Shown: piece by piece, positions 1 to 10,500 of the stretch
Position numbering within the stretch: position 1 is the stretch's first letter
How the letters are laid out: each line of letters starts with the position of its first letter
Origin: SYFY01 sp031385325
GTDB taxonomy: Bacteria > Pseudomonadota > Gammaproteobacteria > Pseudomonadales > Azotimanducaceae
Direction: 5' to 3'
Assembly (NCBI GenBank): GCA_031385325.1
Contig: JANNBJ010000142.1
Location: 1-15,604, forward strand
DNA: 15,604 nt
Notes under the pieces: model-generated
Database searches by the model: none
Told to the model about the DNA's origin: nothing
What the model saw: the letters and a program-made list of their open reading frames with translations, nothing else
Program-made: the position numbers and the translations under genes

Positions 1-128
1 TCCCCGCCAAACTGCTCCGCACAAACCTTCGTCAACGCCGCCGTCAACGTCGTCTTACCATGGTCAACGTGACCTATCGTCCCTACGTTCACGTGCGGCT
101 TCTTCCGCTGAAACTTCTCTTTTCCCAT
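1..128 (-). CDS. tuf: Elongation factor Tu, N-terminal fragment (runs off the left edge)
   Basis: EF-Tu is the cytoplasmic GTPase that delivers aminoacyl-tRNA to the ribosomal A site. Only the first 42 codons plus two bases are present. The protein begins MGKEKFQRKKPHVNVGTIGH and contains the P-loop GHVDHGKT at residues 19-26, the G1 motif diagnostic of EF-Tu. The ATG at 126-128 is supported by a GGAG ribosome-binding site about ten bases upstream. The gap to the fusA stop codon is 22 bases, so it is very probably co-transcribed with fusA as the last gene of the str cluster. All five threonine codons seen are ACG and one isoleucine is ATA, which is unusual for so highly expressed a gene. The fragment is cut by the window edge, not by a mutation. 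A second tuf end lies at the opposite edge of the window. Confidence 0.97.
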   Translation of the reverse strand, partial: MGKEKFQRKKPHVNVGTIGHVDHGKTTLTAALTKVCAEQFGG

Positions 129-150
129 GTCTCGTATCTCCGGTTGTGCG

Positions 151-2250
<2,100 letters not shown>

Positions 2251-2285
2251 CGTGCTCTCCTAGAACTGTAGGTAATTCGGGTACA

Positions 2286-2307
2286 ACTGATCGATGACGC
2301 GATCAGT
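2286..2307 (-). other. Hairpin overlapping the rpsG stop codon
   Basis: In the transcript ACTGATCG and CGATCAGT form a perfect 8-base-pair stem around a six-base loop. The rpsG stop codon TGA lies inside the 5' arm. No U tract follows, so it is not an intrinsic terminator. It could influence termination or re-initiation between rpsG and fusA, or protect mRNA ends; this is inference. Confidence 0.5.
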
Positions 2308-2776
2308 AGCGGTAGTGCGAGAACATCTTGTTGGCTTCCGCCATGCGATGTGTATCTTCGCGCTTACGAACCGCTGTCCCGCGACCTTCTGCTGCGTCCT
2401 GCAACTCGCCGGCAAGGCGCGCAGCCATGGACTTTTCACCGCGCTTTCGAGCGCTGTCGACAATCCAGCGCATAGCCAGGGCATGGCGACGGCTGGCGCG
2501 AACTTCAACAGGCACCTGGTAGGTTGCACCACCCACTCGACGTGATTTTACTTCGACGTAAGGCGCTACGGACTCGAGCGCGCGCTCAAAAATCTCAACT
2601 GCGTTGGTGCGATTACCTCGCTCTTCAATGCGGGTGAGAGCACCGTAAACAATTCGTTCAGCAACGGCTTTCTTGCCGCTGGTCATCACATGGTTGATGA
2701 ATTTGGCTACTGTCTGATTGTGATACTTCGGATCGGGCAGGATTTCCCGTTTCGCGACGACGCGTCTTCTTGGCAT
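2303..2776 (-). CDS. rpsG: 30S ribosomal protein S7
   Basis: S7 nucleates assembly of the 30S head by binding the 3' major domain of 16S rRNA and lies near the E-site tRNA. The product is 157 residues, the common bacterial length (156 in E. coli B). It starts with the family signature MPRRRVVAKREILPDPKYHN and contains VAKFINHVMTSGKKAVAE followed by GGATYQVPVEVRASRRHALA, both typical of S7. The ATG at 2774-2776 is preceded by AAAGGGAG. It lies between rpsL (78-base spacer) and fusA (52-base spacer). In E. coli S7 represses its own cistron by binding the rpsL-rpsG spacer; whether that holds here is inferred only from gene order and a small hairpin in the spacer. Nothing is missing or broken. 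Confidence 0.98.
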   Translation of the reverse strand: MPRRRVVAKREILPDPKYHNQTVAKFINHVMTSGKKAVAERIVYGALTRIEERGNRTNAVEIFERALESVAPYVEVKSRRVGGATYQVPVEVRASRRHALAMRWIVDSARKRGEKSMAARLAGELQDAAEGRGTAVRKREDTHRMAEANKMFSHYRY

Positions 2777-2854
2777 TTCGGCTCCCTTTCTTCAGGTGGT
2801 TCCCGCACTGTTGGCGGGCCTTACTGGAGTATGTGTTTTGGAATCTGAACGATC
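2777..2854 (-). promoter_or_regulatory. rpsL-rpsG spacer, candidate S7 translational control region
   Basis: The 78-base spacer holds a small hairpin, CCCGC and GCGGG around a seven-base loop at 2802-2818, ending about 19 bases before the AAAGGGAG ribosome-binding site of rpsG. In E. coli the corresponding spacer is the S7 autoregulatory target. The assignment here rests on position, length and structure only; I cannot match the S7 contact bases by eye. Confidence 0.35.
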
Positions 2855-3226
2855 TTACTTAGGCCGCTTGGCACCGTATTTGGAGCGACTCTGGCGACGG
2901 GACGTTACACCGGAGGTATCCAGCGTACCGCGCACCGTGTGGTAGCGAACTCCGGGGAGATCCTTGACGCGACCGCCGCGAATCAACACCACTGAGTGCT
3001 CTTGCAGGTTGTGCCCTTCTCCACCGATGTAAGAAGTAACTTCATACCCGTTGGTCAACCGCACACGGCAGACCTTGCGGAGAGCCGAGTTCGGCTTCTT
3101 CGGAGTAGTCGTGTACACACGAGTGCATACGCCCCGCTTTTGCGGACAGCCCTGCAGAGCCGGAACAATATTCTTCGTTACTTTCTGTTTGCGCGGCTTG
3201 CGTACAAGCTGGCTGATGGTCGCCAT
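2855..3226 (-). CDS. rpsL: 30S ribosomal protein S12
   Basis: S12 sits at the decoding centre of the small subunit and affects tRNA selection accuracy. The product is 123 residues, one less than E. coli because the usual final alanine is absent; it ends KYGAKRPK. The loop TTPKKPNSALR at 40-50 carries lysines at 43 and 44, and KDLPGVRYH begins at Lys88, with Asp89 the residue methylthiolated by RimO in E. coli. The lysines associated with streptomycin resistance when altered are wild type, so the protein looks streptomycin sensitive. The ATG at 3224-3226 gives the conserved MATISQLVRKPR start, but the upstream sequence has only a weak AGAGAA-like ribosome-binding site. It is the first gene of the str cluster, 147 bases after rpoC, with a candidate promoter in that gap. 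Confidence 0.98.
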   Translation of the reverse strand: MATISQLVRKPRKQKVTKNIVPALQGCPQKRGVCTRVYTTTPKKPNSALRKVCRVRLTNGYEVTSYIGGEGHNLQEHSVVLIRGGRVKDLPGVRYHTVRGTLDTSGVTSRRQSRSKYGAKRPK

Positions 3227-3246
3227 AGTGTCATGTTCTCTGTTTT

Positions 3247-3259
3247 ACCCCGTCGGGGT
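3247..3259 (-). other. Short hairpin in the rpsL leader
   Basis: ACCCC-GAC-GGGGT forms a 5-base-pair stem with a three-base loop, flanked by A runs in the transcript. It lies 20 bases before the rpsL start. On the opposite strand the same element is followed by TTTTC and would resemble a weak terminator for antisense transcription. Its function is unknown. Confidence 0.35.
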
Positions 3260-3276
3260 TTTCTTATGCGCTGAAT

Positions 3277-3296
3277 GCGCCCCCGCGAAGGGGCGC
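3277..3296 (-). other. GC-rich hairpin near the predicted 5' end of the str mRNA
   Basis: GCGCCCC and GGGGCGC form a perfect 7-base-pair stem with loop TTCGCG. It begins 2 bases after the candidate -10 box, so if that promoter is used the transcript would start at or just inside the hairpin. No U tract follows. A 5'-end stem could stabilise the mRNA; this is inference. Confidence 0.5.
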
Positions 3297-3298
3297 GA

Positions 3299-3328
3299 AT
3301 TCTAATGTCTCATTGAAGTGATACGCAA
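3299..3328 (-). promoter_or_regulatory. Candidate sigma-70 promoter for rpsL-rpsG-fusA-tuf
   Basis: On the minus strand TTGCGT (3323-3328) and TAGAAT (3299-3304) are separated by 18 bases. The -10 box matches consensus at five of six bases, the -35 at three of six. It lies in the rpoC-rpsL spacer, where the str operon promoter is expected. No other box pair in this spacer looked as good. Read-through from rpoC may also occur. Confidence 0.45.
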
Positions 3329-3356
3329 CCTCGGCTTGCACAAAGGCAGGCCGAGG
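3329..3356 (-). terminator. Hairpin after rpoC, possible partial terminator or processing site
   Basis: CCTCGGC and GCCGAGG form a perfect 7-base-pair stem, extended inside by TGC/GCA after one mismatch. It begins 17 bases after the rpoC stop codon and directly abuts the -35 box of the candidate rpsL promoter. Only two U residues follow the stem, so it is a poor intrinsic terminator; attenuation or 3'-end protection of the rpoBC mRNA is equally plausible. Confidence 0.4.
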
Positions 3357-3373
3357 CGCCCTGTGAACACATC

Positions 3374-6300
3374 TCAGCCCGCTGAGTTGAGTGCCTCGGA
3401 CAATGCCGCTTCAATTTCATCCGCCGTCACGGTGTGTTCCTTCGCGTTACGTCCAGCGATTTCATCGCTACGACGACGACGACGATCACTGTGGTAAGTA
3501 AGACCAGTTCCCGCTGGAATGAGCCGACCAACCACGACGTTCTCCTTCAATCCGCGCAGGAAGTCCTGTTTGCCAGTCACCGCCGCCTCGGTAAGTACCC
3601 GAGTGGTTTCCTGGAAAGATGCAGCGGAAATGAACGATTCAGTCGCCAGCGACGCCTTGGTGATCCCAAGCAAAATCCGCAAGAATTCCGCTGGAAGCTT
3701 GTTCTCGCTCACTTGTCCTCGGTTGATTACCCGGACGTTTGCGTACTCAAGCTGCTCACCACGGATCAGATTGCTCTCGCCGGAGTCAACAATTTCGACC
3801 TTGCGAAGCATCTGCCGAACGATGACTTCGATGTGCTTGTCGTTGATCTTCACGCCTTGCAGACGATAGACCTCCTGGATTTCGCCGATGATGTAGCGAG
3901 CCAGCGCTTCAACGCCTTTCAAGCGCACGATGTCGTGCGGATTGTCAGGGCCGTCACACACCTTCTCGCCCTTTTCAACGAATTCGCCTTCATACACACC
4001 GATATTCCGCCACTTGGGAATCAGTGTTTCGACCGCATCACCTTCGAGAGGCGTGATGACCAGACGACGCTTGCCTTTGGTTTCCTTGCCAAAACTGACG
4101 TTGCCGCTGATCTCCGCGAGAATCGCTGGCTCCTTCGGCTTGCGTGCCTCGAAGAGGTCGGCTACACGCGGCAAACCACCAGTGATATCCCTGTTCTTGG
4201 AACCCTGTTGCGGAATGCGGGCAATAATGTCGCCGACACCGACGGAGTCGCCGTTTTGCAGCGACAGAATCGCATCGTTGGGCAACAGGTAGTGTGCAGG
4301 GATATCCGTGCTCGGTAACAAGACGGACGCACCCTTGGCGTCGATCAGACGGACCGCGGGACGAAGATCCTTTCCTGCGCTGGGACGATCCTTGGGATCG
4401 AGAACGTTGGTGTTGGTTAATCCCGTCAACTCGTCCGTCTGACGAGTTATCGACAGACCTTCTTCCATGTCGTCGAGAACAACCAGTCCAGCCACTTCCG
4501 TAACAATCGGGTGGGTGTGGGGGTCCCATTGTGCAATAACCTGACCGGCTTCCACCTTCTGGTGGTCACCGACAGAAATTACCGCGCCATAAGGCAACCG
4601 GTAGCGCTCACGTTCGCGGCCAACTTCATCCGCCACCGCAATTTCACCGGAGCGAGATACTGCCACCAGTTCACCGCTGATGCGCTGCACGGTTTTCAGA
4701 TTGTGCAGACGAACCGTACCACCGTGCTTGACCTGAATGTTGTCCACCGCAGTTGCACGCGATGCCGCGCCACCGATGTGGAACGTCCGCATCGTGAGCT
4801 GGGTTCCTGGCTCCCCGATAGACTGGGCAGCGATTACACCAACCGCTTCTCCAATGTTGACCAAATGGCCACGCGCAAGATCGCGTCCGTAGCAGGTACT
4901 GCAAATCCCATAATGCGTGTCACACGTAATTGCCGACCGCACCATGATTTCGTCAATACCAAGCGCATCCAGCCTGTCGACCCACGTCTCATCCAGCATC
5001 GTTCCCTGCTCGATGATGATCGTCTTGCCATCAGCTGCATAGACGTTTTGCGCCGCAACGCGGCCGAGTACTCGATCCTTCAGCGGCACGCTTACATCAC
5101 CGCCTTCAATGATGGCGCTGATCGTCAATCCGTTCTCGGTTCCACAATCATCTTCAGTGATCACCACATCCTGAGCTACGTCGACCAGACGTCGAGTCAG
5201 ATAACCGGAGTTCGCAGTCTTCAGCGCCGTATCGGCAAGACCCTTTCGCGCTCCGTGAGTAGATATGAAGTACTCGTTGACGTTCAATCCTTCGCGGAAG
5301 TTGGCGGTGATGGCGTTTTCGATGATGCTACCGTCCGGGCGGGTCATGAGACCTCGCATACCAGCCAGCTGCCGGATCTGCGCTGGTGATCCACGCGCAC
5401 CTGAATCTGCATACATATAGACGCTGTTAAACGACGCTTGCTCGACTTGTTCACCGCGGATGTTGGTCACAACCTCCTTGGAGATGCCTTCCATCATCGA
5501 ACGGGCAACCAGGTCATTCGCACGCGACCAGATGTCGACTACCTTGTTGTACTTCTCTCCCTGAGTCACCAGACCGGAGGCATACTGCGCTTCAATTTCA
5601 GCAACTTCTCCTTCGGCTTCACCTATGATCTCGCCTTTGTCTCGCGGAATAACAAAGTCGTCCACGCCAATGGATGAGCCAGAGGTTGTCGAATAGGCAA
5701 AGCCGGTGTACATGAGCTGGTCGGCAAAGATCACCGTTTCCTTCAGACCGACGTTGCGGTAACACTCGTTGATCAGTCGCGATATCGACTTCTTGTCCAT
5801 CGCTTTGTTGACCAGTTCGAACGAAAGGCGATTTGGCACGACTTCATAGAACAGTGCTCGCCCTACAGTCGTGTCGTAAACCTTTCGACGAGGACGGATT
5901 TGACCTGAATCGTCTTCTACCTGTTCAGCGATTCTCACTTTCACCCGCGCATGCAAATCTACTTCATCGCATTGGTATGCACGATGCGCTTCGTTGACAT
6001 CCGCAAACATGCGGCCTTCGCCTTTGGCGCCAATGCGATCGCGTGTCATGTAGTAAACACCAAGCACCACGTCCTGTGACGGAACGATGATCGGTTCACC
6101 ACTGGCTGGCGAGAGGATATTGTTGGTCGACATCATCAGAGCGCGTGCTTCGAGCTGAGCTTCCAATGTCAACGGCACGTGGACTGCCATCTGGTCGCCG
6201 TCGAAGTCAGCGTTGTACGCCGTACAAACCAGAGGATGCAGTTGAATGGCCTTGCCTTCGATCAGAACGGGTTCGAACGCCTGGATACCAAGTCTGTGCA

Positions 6301-7585
6301 GTGTCGGCGCACGGTTGAGCAGCACGGGGTGCTCACGAATAACTTCGGCAAGAATATCCCAGACTTCAGCTGTCTCACGCTCAACCATCTTCTTGGCTGC
6401 TTTGATAGTGGTTGCAAGACCACGTGTTTCCAGCTTGCCAAAAATAAACGGCTTGAACAGTTCGAGCGCCATCTTCTTGGGTAGTCCACACTGGTGCAGT
6501 CGCAGCGTCGGCCCAACGACGATAACGGAGCGTCCGGAATAGTCGACACGTTTCCCTAGCAGGTTCTGTCGGAATCGTCCTTGTTTGCCTTTGATCATGT
6601 CCGCAAGGGACTTCAGCGGCCGCTTGTTCGAGCCAGTGATAGCGCGACCGCGTCGACCGTTGTCGAGCAACGCGTCTACAGCTTCCTGCAACATTCGCTT
6701 TTCATTGCGCACGATGATGTCCGGAGCCGACAGGTCGAGTAGACGCTTCAATCGATTGTTGCGATTGATGACACGACGATAGAGGTCGTTGAGATCAGAT
6801 GTTGCAAATCGCCCACCATCCAATGGCACGAGCGGTCGTAGATCAGGCGGCAGCACCGGCAACACATTCATGATCATCCAGTCGGGTTTGTTGCCCGATC
6901 GCTGGAACGCTTCCATCAGCTTGAGTCGCTTGGACAGCTTCTTGATCTTGGTTTCCGAATTCGTCGCAGGAATTTCTTCTCGCAAGCGAAGGATTTCGCT
7001 ATCAAGCTCAAGGGCTTTGAGCAACTCCTGTACCGCCTCTGCGCCCATGCGCGCATCGAATTCGTCGCCGTACTCTTCCAGCTTGGTGTAATACTCCTCG
7101 TCGGAGAGCAACTGGCCTACCTGCAGGTCGGTCAGACCAGGATCGATCACTGCGTAGTATTCGAAATACAGCACACGTTCGATATCCCGCAGAGTCATGT
7201 CGAGCAACAGCCCGATACGACTCGGCAGAGACTTCAGAAACCAGATGTGTGCGACCGGGCTGGCCAGCTCAATGTGCCCCATCCGCTCACGACGTACTTT
7301 TGTCAGCGTGACTTCAACGCCACACTTCTCACAAATAACGCCACGGTGCTTCAACCGCTTGTACTTGCCGCACAAGCACTCGTAGTCCTTGATCGGCCCG
7401 AAAATCCGGGCGCAGAACAGTCCATCGCGTTCCGGCTTGAAAGTCCGGTAATTGATGGTCTCGGGTTTTTTAACTTCACCATAGGACCACGACCGAATCA
7501 GATCTGGAGATGCCAGACCGATTTTGAGCGCATCGAAATCGTCGACGCTGCCCTGAGCCTTCAACAAATTCAGAAGATCTTTCAC
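3374..7585 (-). CDS. rpoC: DNA-directed RNA polymerase subunit beta'
   Basis: Beta' forms one half of the RNA polymerase clamp and carries the catalytic magnesium. The product is 1403 residues (E. coli 1407). The N-terminal zinc site has Cys70, Cys72, Cys85 and Cys88, the active-site motif NADFDGDQM places Asp460, Asp462 and Asp464, and the second zinc site uses Cys814, Cys888, Cys895 and Cys898, all identical to E. coli numbering. After the trigger-loop region (IAAQSIGEPGTQLTMRTFHIGG, near 918-939) the large insert found in proteobacteria is present, and the chain ends near EAALSEALNSAG. The start codon is GTG at 7583-7585, with TAGGAGCG upstream that overlaps the rpoB stop codon. The gap to rpoB is 10 bases, much shorter than in E. 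coli, which suggests tight translational coupling and equal supply of both subunits. Confidence 0.99.
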   Translation of the reverse strand: MKDLLNLLKAQGSVDDFDALKIGLASPDLIRSWSYGEVKKPETINYRTFKPERDGLFCARIFGPIKDYECLCGKYKRLKHRGVICEKCGVEVTLTKVRRERMGHIELASPVAHIWFLKSLPSRIGLLLDMTLRDIERVLYFEYYAVIDPGLTDLQVGQLLSDEEYYTKLEEYGDEFDARMGAEAVQELLKALELDSEILRLREEIPATNSETKIKKLSKRLKLMEAFQRSGNKPDWMIMNVLPVLPPDLRPLVPLDGGRFATSDLNDLYRRVINRNNRLKRLLDLSAPDIIVRNEKRMLQEAVDALLDNGRRGRAITGSNKRPLKSLADMIKGKQGRFRQNLLGKRVDYSGRSVIVVGPTLRLHQCGLPKKMALELFKPFIFGKLETRGLATTIKAAKKMVERETAEVWDILAEVIREHPVLLNRAPTLHRLGIQAFEPVLIEGKAIQLHPLVCTAYNADFDGDQMAVHVPLTLEAQLEARALMMSTNNILSPASGEPIIVPSQDVVLGVYYMTRDRIGAKGEGRMFADVNEAHRAYQCDEVDLHARVKVRIAEQVEDDSGQIRPRRKVYDTTVGRALFYEVVPNRLSFELVNKAMDKKSISRLINECYRNVGLKETVIFADQLMYTGFAYSTTSGSSIGVDDFVIPRDKGEIIGEAEGEVAEIEAQYASGLVTQGEKYNKVVDIWSRANDLVARSMMEGISKEVVTNIRGEQVEQASFNSVYMYADSGARGSPAQIRQLAGMRGLMTRPDGSIIENAITANFREGLNVNEYFISTHGARKGLADTALKTANSGYLTRRLVDVAQDVVITEDDCGTENGLTISAIIEGGDVSVPLKDRVLGRVAAQNVYAADGKTIIIEQGTMLDETWVDRLDALGIDEIMVRSAITCDTHYGICSTCYGRDLARGHLVNIGEAVGVIAAQSIGEPGTQLTMRTFHIGGAASRATAVDNIQVKHGGTVRLHNLKTVQRISGELVAVSRSGEIAVADEVGRERERYRLPYGAVISVGDHQKVEAGQVIAQWDPHTHPIVTEVAGLVVLDDMEEGLSITRQTDELTGLTNTNVLDPKDRPSAGKDLRPAVRLIDAKGASVLLPSTDIPAHYLLPNDAILSLQNGDSVGVGDIIARIPQQGSKNRDITGGLPRVADLFEARKPKEPAILAEISGNVSFGKETKGKRRLVITPLEGDAVETLIPKWRNIGVYEGEFVEKGEKVCDGPDNPHDIVRLKGVEALARYIIGEIQEVYRLQGVKINDKHIEVIVRQMLRKVEIVDSGESNLIRGEQLEYANVRVINRGQVSENKLPAEFLRILLGITKASLATESFISAASFQETTRVLTEAAVTGKQDFLRGLKENVVVGRLIPAGTGLTYHSDRRRRRSDEIAGRNAKEHTVTADEIEAALSEALNSAG

Positions 7586-7595
7586 TTACACGCTC

Positions 7596-10500
7596 CTATT
7601 CAGCTTCCAGCTCGATGTTGATCGCCAGTGATCGGATTTCCTTCACGAGTACGTTGAAGGATTCCGGCATGCCGGGTTCCATCCTGAAATCGCCATCCAC
7701 GATGTTCTTGTACATTTTGGTTCGACCGGTGACGTCGTCCGACTTGACGGTGAGCATCTCCTGCAACGTATACGCAGCACCGTATGCTTCGAGAGCCCAT
7801 ACTTCCATCTCGCCGAACCGCTGACCACCAAACTGCGCCTTTCCGCCCAGAGGCTGTTGCGTAACGAGACTGTACGAGCCCGTTGAACGTGCGTGCATCT
7901 TGTCATCGACAAGGTGGTTCAATTTCAGCATGTACATATAGCCGACTGTTACCGGACGATCGAACTTCTCGCCCGTTCGGCCATCGAACAGCGTGGTTTG
8001 GCCACTTGTCGGCAGGCCGGCAATTTCGAGCATCCGCTTGATCTCGGTCTCAGTCGCGCCATCAAATGCAGGCGTCGCGATCGGCAAACCTCCCTTCAGG
8101 TTGGTCGCCAATTCGATGATCTCGGTATCGGTCAACGAGTCGAGATCAACCTTGCGCTGACCGACCCCGTTGTATATCTTGTCGAGATAGGCTCGAACTT
8201 CGCCAATCTTGGCGTGCACTTCCAGCATTCTCGTGATTTGCTCGCCAACGCCCTTCACTGCCCAACCAAGGTGCGCCTCCAGAACCTGACCGACGTTCAT
8301 TCGACTCGGAACACCGAGAGGATTGAGGACGATGTCCACTGGTTGACCATTCTCGTCATACGGCATGTCCTCGACGGGCATGATCACGGAGATAACACCT
8401 TTGTTGCCATGCCGACCAGCCATCTTGTCACCAGGCTGAATGCGACGCTTGATCGCCAGGTAGACCTTGACGATCTTCAGAACCCCAGGCGCAAGATCAT
8501 CGCCGCTTTCCAGCTTGGTCTTCTGATCCTTGAACGTTGCTTCCTGTTGTTCCTTCTTGTCTTTCAGATGTTGCTCGGCCGCGTCCAGCTGGTTGTTGAG
8601 CGCATCATCAGCCATCCGGATCTTGAACCATTCATCATTCGCGAGAGCTGCCAGGTACTCGCTGTCGATAACACCACCTTTGGCCAATCCCGGTGCACTT
8701 GCTGCCTTGTTACCAAGCAGAGCTCGACTCAGCCGTTCGAAGGCATCAATTTCTACGATACGAAATTCATCAGCGAGGTCTTTGCGGACCTGTGCAAGCT
8801 GTTGTTGCCCGATGTCCTTCGCGCGCTGATCCTTCTCGACACCATCCCGCGTGAAAACCTGCACATCGATAACAGTTCCCTTCACGCTGGTTGGAACACG
8901 CAGACTGGTGTCCTTCACATCCGAAGCTTTCTCACCAAAAATGGCACGCAGCAGCTTTTCTTCTGGAGTGAGTTGGGTTTCACCCTTCGGGGTGACCTTG
9001 CCAACCAGGATGTCACCGGCGAGTACTTCTGCGCCAATGTAAACCACACCGGATTCGTCCAGCTTCGAAAGGGCACCTTCGCCGACATTAGGAATGTCGC
9101 AGGTGATCTCTTCAGGTCCCAACCGGCTGTCCCGCGCCACACAGGTGAGTTCCTGAATGTGGATGCTGGTAAACCGATCTTCCTGAACGACACGCTCAGA
9201 TACGAGTATCGAGTCTTCGTAGTTGTATCCATTCCAGGGCATGAACGCGATGCGCATATTTTGCCCAAGCGCAAGTTCACCTTTATCAACCGACGGGCCA
9301 TCGGCCAGGACATCACCACGAGCAATGATGTCACCAGGTTTTACCAGTGGTCGTTGATTGATGCACGTACTCTGGTTTGAACGGGTGAATTTGGTGAGGT
9401 TATAAATGTCCACACCGGCTTCGCCTGCAGACGTTTCGGCATCCGCCACACGAACCACAATCCGGCCGGCATCAACACTGTCAACAACACCACCACGAGA
9501 GGCGATAGCGCAGACGCCTGAGTCTCTTGCTACCGCGCGCTCCATCCCGGTACCGATCAATGGCTTTTCGGCGCGCAGCGTCGGCACTGCCTGGCGCTGC
9601 ATGTTGCTACCCATTAGTGCACGGTTGGCGTCATCGTGCTCCAGGAACGGTATCAACGCCGCGGCAACTGATACGACCTGCTTGGGGGAGACGTCCATGT
9701 AATCGACGTTTTCACGATTGGTCCGCGTGAACTCGTTTTGGTGACGTACGTCCACCATGTCCTGGGTGAATCGGCTATCGCTGTCGAGAATCGCGCTCGC
9801 CTGGGCGATGATGAACTCGGCCTCATCAATGGCAGAAAGATAGTCAACCTGACTGGAGACTTTGCCATCGATTACCTTTCGGTATGGTGACTCGAGGAAA
9901 CCGTATTCATTGGTACGGGCATACGTCGCCAAACTGTTGATCAGCCCGATGTTCGGGCCTTCCGGCGTTTCGATCGGACAGACGCGACCGTAGTGCGTTG
10001 GATGCACATCACGCACTTCGAAACCGGCGCGCTCTCTTGTCAGGCCACCCGGCCCGAGTGCTGAAACGCGACGTTTGTGCGTCACTTCCGACAGCGGGTT
10101 GTTCTGGTCCATGAACTGGGACAGCTGGCTTGATCCGAAGAATTCCTTGATCGCCGCGGCCACCGGCTTGGCGTTGATCATGTCTTGCGGCATAAGACCT
10201 TCGCTTTCCGCAAGGCTCAGTCGCTCTTTCACTGCTCGCTCAACCCGGATCAGACCAACACGAAACGCGTTTTCGGCCATCTCTCCGACACTACGAACAC
10301 GTCGGTTACCCAGGTGGTCGATATCGTCTACGGTGCCTTTGCCATTACGAATATCGATCAACGTTCGCAGCACATCAATGATGTCTTCGCGCGCCAACGT
10401 GCCTTCGCCGACAATTTCTTCACGCCCAAGACGACGGTTGAATTTCATGCGTCCGACGTTTGTGAGGTCATAACGCTCGGAGGAAAAAAACAAGTTGTTG

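Noticed and set aside
3242..3263. Plus-strand intrinsic terminator (ACCCC-GTC-GGGGT then TTTTC)
   Set aside because: The stem is only five base pairs and there is no plus-strand gene to terminate; listed only as a leader hairpin on the minus strand.
7893..9380. Long plus-strand open frame of 495 codons opposite rpoB
   Set aside because: It is antisense to a conserved gene, shows no family motifs, and is a codon-bias shadow.
10100..10170. Resistance mutation in the RpoB rifampicin region or in RpsL Lys43/Lys88
   Set aside because: All the key residues read as wild type.
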